A stretch of DNA of 18,840 bases from Anaerolineaceae bacterium (GTDB lineage: Bacteria > Chloroflexota > Anaerolineae > Anaerolineales > Anaerolineaceae), in assembly GCA_003446605.1 (NCBI GenBank), contig DMDF01000057.1:1-18840 (forward strand), given 5' to 3'. Both the position numbers and the translations under genes were made by a program. Of the stretch, positions 8,204 through 15,787 are shown in pieces; the first letter of the stretch is position 1; each line of letters opens with the position of its first letter. The notes below the pieces were generated by a model. The model did no database searches and had not been told where the DNA came from. It was given only the letters and a program-made list of their open reading frames with translations.

Positions 8204-8869
8204 TCATCCTATATCTTCACCATTCAATACTCTGGAAAAAATGGGGCATGCATAGTGGAGATTCCGCTGGCAGATTTCTGCCACTGGTAAACAATTATAC
8301 CCATCTATCTTGCGCAGATTCCTTTCAATATGGCAAAAGGGAAATCCCATGACGCTGGCAAAACATCCGGAGAAATGCGGCACCGGGTTAAAACTTCCGT
8401 TTTGTATAGCATATGCCCCCGCTTTATCCATGGGGTCGCCCGAATCAACATACGCGCGAATCTCATCATCCCCATATTCCCGCATTTTTACTAGAGAGAT
8501 ACAAAGGTCCTGAAGCAGCAGATTTCCAGGTGCAATGATGCACACCGCTGTAGCTACCTGGTGAACCCGCCCTCTTAACGCTTGCAGCATTTCCACTGCG
8601 TGGCGGTTATCCTTTGGTTTCCCAAGAATATGCTCGTCATTAATCACGATTGTATCGGCAGCAAGGATGACCACGTTAGCACTTCCCTTCAGTGCAATTT
8701 TTTGTGCTTTTTCACGTGCCAGACGCTTTACATGGAAAAGGGGAGACTCGTTCTCCTGCAACCTTTCGTCAATATCAGCCGGGGAAATTTCAAATGAGAT
8801 ACCCATCCAGGCGATCATCTCTTTGCGACGGGGTGAAGATGATGCCAGGATTATTTTTGTTTTCTGCAT
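8204..8869 (-). CDS. maf: Maf family nucleoside triphosphate pyrophosphatase, dTTP/UTP (YhdE) type
   Basis: This 221-aa cytoplasmic enzyme hydrolyses non-canonical or surplus dTTP/UTP-type nucleotides to monophosphates and is linked to septum and shape control. It has the opening ASSSPRRKEM (9-18), AADTIV (70-75), GKPKD (83-87) and DPMDKAGAYAIQ (145-156). The DKAGAY form marks the dTTP/UTP subgroup rather than the YceF subgroup. It is about 20-30 residues longer than usual at the C-terminus; this tail holds Cys193, Cys200 and Cys208 and no motif I recognise. It heads the maf-pbp-rsgA unit, with a 4-bp gap to the PBP gene. No clear Shine-Dalgarno precedes the ATG. A TAAAAT element at 8879-8884 would start transcription within a few bases of the start codon. 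Confidence 0.92.
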   Translation of the reverse strand: MQKTKIILASSSPRRKEMIAWMGISFEISPADIDERLQENESPLFHVKRLAREKAQKIALKGSANVVILAADTIVINDEHILGKPKDNRHAVEMLQALRGRVHQVATAVCIIAPGNLLLQDLCISLVKMREYGDDEIRAYVDSGDPMDKAGAYAIQNGSFNPVPHFSGCFASVMGFPFCHIERNLRKIDGYNCLPVAEICQRNLHYACPIFSRVLNGEDIG

Positions 8870-8939
8870 ATCGCAAAGATTTTATCATGATGTACCCGTT
8901 ATAATAACGAAGCAAATAAATTGTAGCTATCAAAAACCT
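8870..8939. promoter_or_regulatory. Divergent promoter region between maf and the GNAT gene
   Basis: This 70-bp gap must drive both flanking genes. For the plus-strand gene there is a consensus -10 TATAAT at 8900-8905 but no good -35. For maf, TAAAAT on the minus strand (8879-8884) is a possible -10, also with a weak -35. Neither gene shows a recognisable ribosome binding site here. These assignments are tentative. Confidence 0.4.
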
Positions 8940-9959
8940 ATGAAAATACAAACCCTTGATCGTTTTTCCGATGAATTGAAGTGCGAATGGGATGCTCTTC
9001 TGGCACGCAGCACCACTAACGTACCCTTCCTACGTTTTGGATACCTTGAACAGTGGTGGCAAACCATGGGTGGTGGGGAATGGGATTCGGGTGAACTGTT
9101 TATCCATTTGGGATACGAAGACGATAACCTCATAGGAATAGCTCCACTTTTCAGAACCATAGTAGAAGGAACGCCCATCGTTGCGTTTATTGGAAGTGTG
9201 GAGATATCCGATTATCTGGATATCATTGCCGCTCCTGAAGATTACCGGGCATTCCTGGCTGCTTTGCTTGAGCATCTGGAAAATGAAGACTATGCTGTAT
9301 GGAAAAAAGCAGTATTCGCCAACGTGCCAGAGAGTTCTCCCTTTCTTTCCCATTTCACGAAATCCACCATCTCCAACGCGACGTTTCAGCTTAAGAAAAC
9401 TTTTGTTGCACCCCTGCTCACTCTGCCAACGAATTGGGAAGAATACCTAGTAGGACTTGATAAAAAACAACGCCATGAGATCAGGAGAAAAATACGGCGC
9501 GTTCAGCAGGAAGCTATTGACCAGCGCTTCTATTTCGTTGAAGGGAATCAAGACCTATACCGATATGGAAATGTTTTTCTCGATCTAATGAAAGAAGATG
9601 AGGAAAAGAAGGGATTTCTTACACCGAGCATGCAAGAAACCCTGCTGGCTATGATGCAATGGGGAAGCGATGAAGGAATTTTACGGTTATGTTTTCTCGA
9701 TATCAACGGGGTCACAGCAGCAGGCTATTTCTGCTTCGATGATGGAAACACTATTTTTATATACAACTCCGGTTTCAAGAAGGATATGCAGTATTTCTCT
9801 CCCGGCTGGGTGCTGTTGAGTTATCTGATTGAATGGGCTATTAAAAACTCCCGCCAGAAAATCGACTTCATGCGCGGGAGTGAATCCTACAAGTATAAGT
9901 TTGGTGGAGTAGATACGTCTCTCTATCAGGGATCAATCGAAAGAATCCCGAATCCCTAA
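8940..9959 (+). CDS. GNAT-fold acyltransferase, FemAB/CelD (BioF2-like, Acetyltransf_6) type
   Basis: This 339-aa cytoplasmic protein looks like the two-lobed FemAB-like GNAT proteins. The C-terminal lobe (about 160-335) has the basic helix LDKKQRHEIRRKIRR (173-187), GVTAAGYFCF (257-266) on a core strand, and the ending DFMRGSESYKYKFG (309-322), which is typical of CelD/BioF2-like members. Such enzymes transfer acyl or aminoacyl groups in envelope polysaccharide or cell-wall synthesis; the donor and acceptor here are unknown. The start at 8940 is chosen because the reading frame upstream is antisense to maf and has no other ATG until 8667. No Shine-Dalgarno is evident. The gene is divergent from maf and its stop overlaps the stop of the convergent peptidase gene. 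Confidence 0.85.
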   Translation: MKIQTLDRFSDELKCEWDALLARSTTNVPFLRFGYLEQWWQTMGGGEWDSGELFIHLGYEDDNLIGIAPLFRTIVEGTPIVAFIGSVEISDYLDIIAAPEDYRAFLAALLEHLENEDYAVWKKAVFANVPESSPFLSHFTKSTISNATFQLKKTFVAPLLTLPTNWEEYLVGLDKKQRHEIRRKIRRVQQEAIDQRFYFVEGNQDLYRYGNVFLDLMKEDEEKKGFLTPSMQETLLAMMQWGSDEGILRLCFLDINGVTAAGYFCFDDGNTIFIYNSGFKKDMQYFSPGWVLLSYLIEWAIKNSRQKIDFMRGSESYKYKFGGVDTSLYQGSIERIPNP

Positions 9960-11422
9960 AATTCCGCTTCTCCCCAAACCCGCATCAGCCTGGCATAAAA
10001 CCCGACCATATCAGCCATGGCATTCACACTGATACGTTCATCAATACCATGCATCCTGCTTATATCTTCTGATCCCAATGCAACCGGCGAAAAATGATAC
10101 AGCTGATCACTGACATCCTGGTAATGGCGTGCATCCGTAGCAAACATAAGCAGATAGGGGGCAACCGGCATATCCCCAAATACCTGCCTGATGACCAGCG
10201 CCAACGTGTTATAGGCAGGTGTATCCAACTGTGAAACCCGGCTTGGTCCCCAGGCATCTGCCATATCAATCTCGACTTCCACACGGGGATCATCCACCAC
10301 TTTATGAATGTGCTGCAGCACGGTCTCCTGCGAGTCCCCCGGCAGCAGGCGAAAATTTATTTTCGCTTTGGCTTCGGCGGGCAGAATATTATCCTTGATC
10401 CCACCCTGAATAACAGTAGCTGCATGGGTGGTGCGGATAAGCGCGTTTGTTTGAACTGCTTTCTCTAATTCTTTGATCAATAGCGGCTTGAGTAGCCAGG
10501 TATTCGCCAGCACCAACCTTGTTGAAAATGGGAACAGGAACGCCACCCGTTTCAATGTCTCAATTGCCAAGTCAGGTCGTGCGGGGAAAGGATTGTCATC
10601 CATTAATGCGATCGCCCGTGCCAGTATGCCGATGGCTGTTTGGCGAGGAGGATTGGACGAATGCCCCGGAACGCCTTTAGCCGTAAGGTTAACCGTCACA
10701 TATTCTTTTTCTCCAACACCAATCAGCCCGACAGGAGCTTCTACCCCCGGTACCAAACCACGGCTTATCATGCCACCCTCATCAAGAACTGCCGCAAGCC
10801 GTATACCTTTCTTTTTTAGATGTGCAGCAATACTCTTGGCACCATTCTTCCCGGAAATCTCTTCGTCATGTCCAAATCCAAAGTAGATATCGCGCTTGGG
10901 CTGAAATCCTTCGGCTAGCAATACCTCGACTGCTTCAAATAATCCGATGGTATGGTTCTTCATATCGATCGTGCCGCGCCCCCACACAAAACCTTGCTTG
11001 ATCTCTCCCTTAAAGGGGTCGGCATGCCATGCAGGAAGCGTTGCTTCATCGACAGGTACCACATCCAGATGGCTGGCAAAAAGAACCGGTTTCAATTTCC
11101 TGTCGCTGCCTTTCCAGCGGTACAACAAGCTGTACTGATTGATGGTCTCTTTATCCAGGTTTTTATGAATCAGGGGATAGGTTTTTTCAAGCCACTGGTG
11201 ATATTCCGGAAACGCGTGAAAATCGGAATCTAGCATAGATTCTTTCGAGATGGTCTTAATCCGGATCGCTTCAGCCAAGTGCGCAGCAACTTTTGTGGAA
11301 TCCACCTTGATCAAATCCACTGCTGCACTTTGATAGGCAGGTTCACTCAGTTGAAGTGCCCTTAGCACCATAATCAAGATGAGAAGGATGAATATTCCAA
11401 GAACGATCAATACAATTAGCAT
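9956..11422 (-). CDS. M20 family zinc metallopeptidase with N-terminal membrane anchor (PM20D1-like)
   Basis: This 488-aa protein begins with a hydrophobic helix (2-20) that probably anchors it to the membrane. The M20 catalytic domain has the expected ligands: His118 in SHLDVVPV, bridging Asp153 in GRGTIDMKN, catalytic base Glu187 and ligand Glu188 in HDEEISGK, Asp214 in LDEGG, and His458 in RMHGIDERI. The small domain (about 240-375) carries GVPGHSSNPP with His254, the residue usually contributed across the dimer. Length and motif spacing fit the carboxypeptidase S/PM20D1 branch, which hydrolyses or forms N-acyl amino acids and small peptides. A role in trimming imported peptides is possible but unproven. 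The start has AAAGGA about 9 bases upstream and a promoter at 11454-11483. The 3' end overlaps the convergent GNAT gene by 4 bases. Confidence 0.92.
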   Translation of the reverse strand: MLIVLIVLGIFILLILIMVLRALQLSEPAYQSAAVDLIKVDSTKVAAHLAEAIRIKTISKESMLDSDFHAFPEYHQWLEKTYPLIHKNLDKETINQYSLLYRWKGSDRKLKPVLFASHLDVVPVDEATLPAWHADPFKGEIKQGFVWGRGTIDMKNHTIGLFEAVEVLLAEGFQPKRDIYFGFGHDEEISGKNGAKSIAAHLKKKGIRLAAVLDEGGMISRGLVPGVEAPVGLIGVGEKEYVTVNLTAKGVPGHSSNPPRQTAIGILARAIALMDDNPFPARPDLAIETLKRVAFLFPFSTRLVLANTWLLKPLLIKELEKAVQTNALIRTTHAATVIQGGIKDNILPAEAKAKINFRLLPGDSQETVLQHIHKVVDDPRVEVEIDMADAWGPSRVSQLDTPAYNTLALVIRQVFGDMPVAPYLLMFATDARHYQDVSDQLYHFSPVALGSEDISRMHGIDERISVNAMADMVGFYARLMRVWGEAEF

Positions 11423-11453
11423 TGTTTTAATCCTTTATTACAAGATCAAAAAG

Positions 11454-11483
11454 ATTATAAGTTGCTTTAAATAGAAAAGCCAA
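11454..11483 (-). promoter_or_regulatory. Promoter of the M20 peptidase gene
   Basis: On the minus strand a consensus -10 TATAAT (11454-11459) lies 18 bp from a -35-like TTGGCT (11478-11483, 4 of 6 matches). The -35 lies within the 3' arm of the terminator serving the preceding gene. The predicted leader is about 25 nt, ending with the AAAGGA ribosome binding site. Confidence 0.5.
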
Positions 11484-11506
11484 TCCTTTATCACAGATTG
11501 GCTCTT
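11465..11506 (-). terminator. Rho-independent terminator of the DhaL-like gene
   Basis: An inverted repeat AGCCAATC (11478-11485) / GATTGGCT (11496-11503) with a 10-nt loop lies 12 bp after the stop codon of the 215-aa gene. On the minus strand it is followed by TTTCTATTT. The stem is only half GC, so efficiency may be moderate. Confidence 0.65.
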
Positions 11507-11515
11507 CCAGTATTT

Positions 11516-12163
11516 TTACTTCGTCATCAAACCTGAGAGCGCCTGCAGTACCGTGTTTGTGACCAGTTCACTGGATTGCGAGCGATAGGTCTTTTCACCA
11601 GTTTGGGTAGAATTCACCAGAGCTTTTGTGAGCGCTTCAATATCCGAACTACCGCTTTGTTTGGACTGCATATAGGATAGCCCTGCACCCAATAAATCAC
11701 TAATATCCAAACCCTGGTCAGAACTCTCAGCTGCCTGTGCGGTTGTTCCTCCACCCAGCAACGAACCCAATAGATCGCCCAAACCTGAATCTTTTGATGC
11801 GGCAGCAGTAGTTTTTGCTTCCCCACCGCTCAATAATGTCTGAAGAAGGGGAACAACGGTATTGAGATCAACCGATTTTCCGCTGATTTCCTTGGATGCC
11901 TCGGTCAGACCTTTGGCATACATCTGCGCGGAACCACTGGTTGACTTGTTGCGCAGCAGTTGAGCAGCATATTCAAGCTGGTCGGCAGGGTCGGCGTTTT
12001 TCTTTTCTTTCATGGCAGCGGTGATCACCTCGAAAATCTCCACCATGTGGTCACCATGATCATGGTTATAATCATCCGCCTCATTGAGTTCGCTTTGATT
12101 ATTTTTCATTGTTTTAGAAACTTGTTTAAAAATATCAAGCAAATTTACTTGTTCACCGCTCAT
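11516..12163 (-). CDS. DhaL/DAK2-fold-like protein with altered active-site motifs
   Basis: No named function is recognised for this 215-aa soluble protein. Three segments line up by eye, in order, with DhaL (the nucleotide-binding subunit of dihydroxyacetone kinase, about 210 aa): NHDHGDHMVEIF (33-44) against the Mg-ADP loop GDxDHGxNMxxGF; STSGSAQMYAKGL (74-86) against the GGxSG..yG.ff loop; and TGEKTYRSQSS (188-198) against the GRASYLGERS segment. The first loop aspartate is Asn and the second glycine-rich loop is only partly kept. The usual DPGA stretch near the end is missing. A Gly/Ala/Ser-rich centre (about 113-155) replaces ordered sequence. There is no signal peptide. The start has GAGGT about 7 bases upstream. 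It appears to be a single-gene transcript ending at a terminator. A degenerate DhaL-like binding protein is my inference, not a certain assignment. Confidence 0.55.
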   Translation of the reverse strand: MSGEQVNLLDIFKQVSKTMKNNQSELNEADDYNHDHGDHMVEIFEVITAAMKEKKNADPADQLEYAAQLLRNKSTSGSAQMYAKGLTEASKEISGKSVDLNTVVPLLQTLLSGGEAKTTAAASKDSGLGDLLGSLLGGGTTAQAAESSDQGLDISDLLGAGLSYMQSKQSGSSDIEALTKALVNSTQTGEKTYRSQSSELVTNTVLQALSGLMTK

Positions 12164-12215
12164 AGAATTACCTCTTTTTCCTTTTTATCTATTGTACAAG
12201 GTTTTTTAAATCTTT

Positions 12216-12221
12216 ATTATA
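12216..12221 (-). promoter_or_regulatory. Possible -10 element for the DhaL-like gene
   Basis: A consensus TATAAT reads on the minus strand 53 bp upstream of the start codon; a second candidate TACAAT is at 12191-12196. Neither has a convincing -35, so the choice between them is open. Confidence 0.35.
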
Positions 12222-12319
12222 AAATTGGATTCTATTTATATTTCCCAGGAAAACACCCAATCAATAACAGAATTTTCAAACGTCTACAAGAATAGATGTT
12301 CGTTTTACACATCCGTGTA

Positions 12320-12325
12320 TACAAT
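12320..12325 (+). promoter_or_regulatory. Putative -10 element of the GH38-like gene
   Basis: TACAAT (one mismatch to TATAAT) lies just before the 18-bp palindrome, which would then cover the transcription start. A weak dyad TACAC (12306-12310) / GTGTA (12315-12319) lies upstream of it. No good -35 is seen, as is common for regulated promoters. Confidence 0.45.
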
Positions 12326-12330
12326 ACATG

Positions 12331-12348
12331 TCATAAAACGTTTTATGA
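12331..12348. promoter_or_regulatory. Perfect 18-bp palindromic operator, LacI-family style
   Basis: TCATAAAACGTTTTATGA is identical to its own reverse complement. The central CpG with flanking A/T arms is the hallmark of LacI/GalR-family operators. It lies 5 bp after the putative -10 and 30 bp before the GH38-like start codon, where a bound repressor would block initiation. No LacI gene is visible in the window. Confidence 0.65.
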
Positions 12349-12378
12349 TTCGGTTCAGCTTTTTTCAAGGATAAATCT

Positions 12379-14385
12379 ATGAGTCAAAAAATACATCTTA
12401 TCTTTAAAACTCACCTGGATATTGGTTTTACAGATTTTGCTTCCTCTGTTATCCAAAAATATTTTACGGAATATATCCCCTCTGCGTTACACATAGCGCG
12501 TGAAATGCGCAGAACGGACCAATCTGAAAAGTTCATCTGGACTACCGGTTCCTGGCTCATCTATGAATATCTCGAGCAAGCCCCACCCGCACAACGCAAG
12601 GAAATGGAAACTGCTATCCTGGCTGGAGATATAACCTGGCACGCACTTCCATTCACCACCCACACTGAATTGATGGATGCGGAACTTTTTCGATTTGGTC
12701 TTTCGCTCTCTCAAGAGCTTGATCAGCGCTTTGGAAAACATACCATTGCGGCAAAGATGACAGATGTACCCGGTCACACCCGGGGGATTATCCCCCTCAT
12801 GGTTGAAGCAGATATTAAATTTTTACACATCGGAGTAAACCCCGGTTCCTCCATTCCTTGTGTCCCAGCACTGTTTCGCTGGCAAGATCCCTCAGGAAAA
12901 GAGCTTATCGTAATGTACGAGAGCGGTTACGGAAATATCTTTGCTGTGGATGGTATTGAGGATGCATTGGCATTTGCGCATACGATCGACAACCTGGGTC
13001 CGCAATCATCCAAGCAAGTGCTTGATATTTATCACTCTTTACAAAAATCCTTTCCCAATGCGAAGATTTTTGCCTCCTCACTCAATGATTTCGCAATAAA
13101 ATTGGAGCCGATCCGCCAGCGACTTCCGATAATTACCCAGGAAATTGGGGATACCTGGATACATGGAATTGGCAGTGATCCTCTCAAGGTCAGTCAATTT
13201 CGCGAGCTACTACGCTTGCGTCATACATGGCTTATCCACAATCCGGCAATCTGCGATGAAAAATGGTTTAAAGCTTTTCAACGGCGCCTGCTTCTAGTAC
13301 CCGAACATACCTGGGGAATGGACGAGAAAACATTCCTGCGTGACCATGATAACTATGAGGCAAATAAATTTAATGCTGCACGCAGTCAAGCCAACTTTAA
13401 AAAATTCGAGTCTTCCTGGGCAGAGAAGCGTGCCTATATCCAGTCGGCAGTAGAAGAACTGGGTAATTCACCATTCGCAAATTCTGCTCGAAAACACCTT
13501 GAGAGCATCTGCCCCTCCCATACCGATCTCTCCGGGTGGAATTCGGTTACTGATGCAGGTCAACCAATTGAGCTGACTCATTTCACCATACGATTTAATC
13601 CTTCTACTTGTGCTCTGGTTTCGCTAGTTTCTCATAACACCTCCAAAGAATGGGCTAGTGAATATCATCCTGTGGGTTTCCTGCGTTACCAGACTTTTTC
13701 ATCTGAGGATTATGAACGTTTCTTCCACCAATATATTCTCCCCTCTGAACAAAAAAATAGCTGGAGTCGAGAAGATTTCACCAAGCCAGGCATGGAGCTA
13801 GCGGATCCTCCCAGCCGTTTCTGGCATCTCCCAGTAAATGATCAATACATAAAAACGTCTAACGGAGACACCCAATATTTATTTCGTCTGATTGCTGAAC
13901 CCCCAAGCAATCAAGAATATGGTTGCCCGCAAGAATTTTATCTGCAATATACATTTCATCAGAATGTAGCTGACATAGATATTGATCTGCAGTGGTTCAA
14001 CAAGCCCGCTTGCCGTCTTCCGGAAGCGCTATGGTTTACCTTCAATCCCCAACTTTCACAAAATGCAGAATGGAGTATTGAAAAACTTGGTGAAAAGATA
14101 TCTCCTCTTGACGTCGTGAAAAATGGCAATCGCCATCTGCATGCAGCAGGGGAAAGCGTCACATTTATGGATACAGGAGAACAAATCGAAATCATGGCGC
14201 TTGACTCTCCATTGATTGCTCCAGGGCAACCCTCTCTGCTCAACTTTACGAATGATCAACCGGATATCACAGGCGGCATGCACTTCAATCTGTTGAATAA
14301 CGTATGGGGAACAAATTTTCCCATGTGGTTTGAGGATGATTGCCGGTTTCGTTTTACACTTCGCTTTTCAAAAATTGAATTTTAA
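12379..14385 (+). CDS. GH38-like glycoside hydrolase, DUF5054 family (alpha-mannosidase related)
   Basis: This 668-aa protein has no signal peptide, so it should act in the cytoplasm on imported substrate. The N-terminal part (about 3-320) has the GH38-type catalytic pattern: HLD at 12-14 in KTHLDIGFTD, giving zinc ligands His12 and Asp14; Asp129 in KMTDVPGHTRG, the position of the GH38 nucleophile and ligand; and His310 in VPEHTWGMDEKT, matching the fourth zinc ligand. A helical region follows (about 325-380), then a beta-rich C-terminal part resembling GH38 sandwich domains. KTHLDIGFTD is characteristic of the DUF5054 group. It is shorter than classical alpha-mannosidases (800-1,000 aa). 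Substrate is unknown: alpha-mannoside is suggested by kinship only. The start has AAGGAT 6 bases upstream, and a palindromic operator precedes it. It converges on the symporter-esterase-PHP operon. Confidence 0.8.
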   Translation: MSQKIHLIFKTHLDIGFTDFASSVIQKYFTEYIPSALHIAREMRRTDQSEKFIWTTGSWLIYEYLEQAPPAQRKEMETAILAGDITWHALPFTTHTELMDAELFRFGLSLSQELDQRFGKHTIAAKMTDVPGHTRGIIPLMVEADIKFLHIGVNPGSSIPCVPALFRWQDPSGKELIVMYESGYGNIFAVDGIEDALAFAHTIDNLGPQSSKQVLDIYHSLQKSFPNAKIFASSLNDFAIKLEPIRQRLPIITQEIGDTWIHGIGSDPLKVSQFRELLRLRHTWLIHNPAICDEKWFKAFQRRLLLVPEHTWGMDEKTFLRDHDNYEANKFNAARSQANFKKFESSWAEKRAYIQSAVEELGNSPFANSARKHLESICPSHTDLSGWNSVTDAGQPIELTHFTIRFNPSTCALVSLVSHNTSKEWASEYHPVGFLRYQTFSSEDYERFFHQYILPSEQKNSWSREDFTKPGMELADPPSRFWHLPVNDQYIKTSNGDTQYLFRLIAEPPSNQEYGCPQEFYLQYTFHQNVADIDIDLQWFNKPACRLPEALWFTFNPQLSQNAEWSIEKLGEKISPLDVVKNGNRHLHAAGESVTFMDTGEQIEIMALDSPLIAPGQPSLLNFTNDQPDITGGMHFNLLNNVWGTNFPMWFEDDCRFRFTLRFSKIEF

Positions 14386-14396
14386 AGCATACACAA

Positions 14397-14427
14397 AACT
14401 GATTTCCATCGACCCTTTAAATCAGTT
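14397..14427. terminator. Candidate bidirectional terminator between convergent genes
   Basis: Arms AACTGATTT (14397-14405) and AAATCAGTT (14419-14427) form a 9-bp stem with a 13-nt loop, 11 bp past the GH38-like stop and 11 bp past the PHP gene stop. The U-tracts are short on both sides (TTTTGTGT on minus). The AT-rich stem makes it weak by the usual criteria. Confidence 0.45.
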
Positions 14428-14438
14428 ATCTCGCTTAT

Positions 14439-15767
14439 TTACGCATCTATAAAGTAGATGGGGTTGGAAATCAAAACAGGGAACATAGGCAGCCCTGGAA
14501 TCAATGAACGGTAAATCTCGATTCGAGCAAATCCCGGGGACTCCATCGTATACAGTAAATGACTCTTCCCCGCAGATGGAGCTTCCAGGATGGACACGTT
14601 TCCCTCTGCTGTGACCAACCGGATGCTATCGCCAGTCAATAAACAGTCGGCATTGATTTGAAGTTCTTTAACCTGAGACCAATCTACTGTATCTCCAAGA
14701 ATGGCATCTCCAGCCGTCACTTCCAATGATGGTCCGTCGGGAGCAAAACTGATATAAGCATGCCCCTGTCTCAACGCGTCAAGGATGTCTGGGGCGCTGG
14801 AAGACAGCGCATAAACACAGGTAGTAGGTCCACCTAAAAATATAAAGGGAGTATCTCGATGGTAGTCACTTCCACCACAGATCGGAATTTTCCTCCCCGC
14901 TTTAAGCATGCTTTGCCACAAACCAATCGCCTTCAGGTTTGATTCCCGCATAGGACCATTCCAGATTTCCAGGCAATCAAAAGGGAGCGCATTCAAATCA
15001 AATTCAAATTCATTCCCTTCGGCAAAAGGATGATTAATGATAATGAGCGCTCCACGTTCTCGAGCTGATTCAAAACGATCACACACTTCTGAAAAAGTAT
15101 TGGTGGCAAACGTATCATCGAATGGCTTATCAACGCCCAAAAAATTTGCGTGACCCTGATAGTGGGTCCATTCCAACCCGGGAATCAGGGTAAATCCCGG
15201 CACCCGAGGCAGGGCATCTGCAGAAACCATTTGATTATGGTCGGTGATAGCAATAAAATCCAATCCGTGTCGTTGCGCTCGCACAGCAAGTTCTTCCGCC
15301 GTGAAAATGCCATCTGAAGCAAGTGTATGAGCATGAAAATCCCCTTTGAAAAGCCTCCTGTGTTTTTGTGAAAATGTGATTTCATAGAAGACAGCTACAC
15401 CTTCTTGGGCTACTTTATAGGCTCCCACCAGAATTCGCCATTCACCAGGAACCAGAATACACGGCTTGTACCCGGGGGTAGCATGAGTTTCACTGATATC
15501 AATTTCGTTTTTATTTGAACCGGAAACTCCAACCTGGGTACCATCAGGAGCAATCAGACCCAAATCAATGATATTGATTTCCTGTCGCGATACAAAGGAT
15601 CCGTTTTCATACCGGATTTCTTCCTCTTCATAACGCTCATATTTATATATGAGGTTCATTGATTCAGCGTCAACTGGCACTGAAAATGGAAGGGTTAAGT
15701 AAGCGCCCTCTTTTTCATGTTCTATAAAAAGAGATAGTTCAATTTTATTTTGCGTTTTATTCTTCAT
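14439..15767 (-). CDS. PHP-domain metallohydrolase, CehA/McbA type
   Basis: This 442-aa protein has a beta-rich N-terminal region (about 8-135) followed by a PHP catalytic domain (about 140-345) and a further beta-rich tail. Metal-binding motifs are complete: DFHAHTLASDG (143-153: His145, His147, Asp152), TDH (175-177), GLEWTHYQGH (197-206: Glu199, His206), NHP (245-247) and GGSDYH (298-303: Asp301, His303). The PHP superfamily uses a multinuclear metal centre for phosphoester hydrolysis; the CehA/McbA branch includes carbaryl hydrolases, so ester or carbamate cleavage is also possible. There is no signal peptide. It starts 20 bp after the esterase gene as the last member of the operon, with only a weak A/G-rich ribosome binding site. 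The substrate is unknown, but the setting suggests a substituted glycoside. Confidence 0.88.
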   Translation of the reverse strand: MKNKTQNKIELSLFIEHEKEGAYLTLPFSVPVDAESMNLIYKYERYEEEEIRYENGSFVSRQEINIIDLGLIAPDGTQVGVSGSNKNEIDISETHATPGYKPCILVPGEWRILVGAYKVAQEGVAVFYEITFSQKHRRLFKGDFHAHTLASDGIFTAEELAVRAQRHGLDFIAITDHNQMVSADALPRVPGFTLIPGLEWTHYQGHANFLGVDKPFDDTFATNTFSEVCDRFESARERGALIIINHPFAEGNEFEFDLNALPFDCLEIWNGPMRESNLKAIGLWQSMLKAGRKIPICGGSDYHRDTPFIFLGGPTTCVYALSSSAPDILDALRQGHAYISFAPDGPSLEVTAGDAILGDTVDWSQVKELQINADCLLTGDSIRLVTAEGNVSILEAPSAGKSHLLYTMESPGFARIEIYRSLIPGLPMFPVLISNPIYFIDA

Positions 15768-15787
15768 CTTTTTATGTCAAGGATAAA

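Noticed and set aside
8667..8939. Possible 91-residue N-terminal extension of the GNAT protein
   Set aside because: The extension would overlap most of maf's 5' half in antisense, has no family resemblance, and the ATG at 8940 gives a protein of normal length and start.
10473..10886. Open frame of 137 codons on the plus strand
   Set aside because: It lies antisense within the M20 peptidase, whose metal ligands are all intact, and shows no family features.
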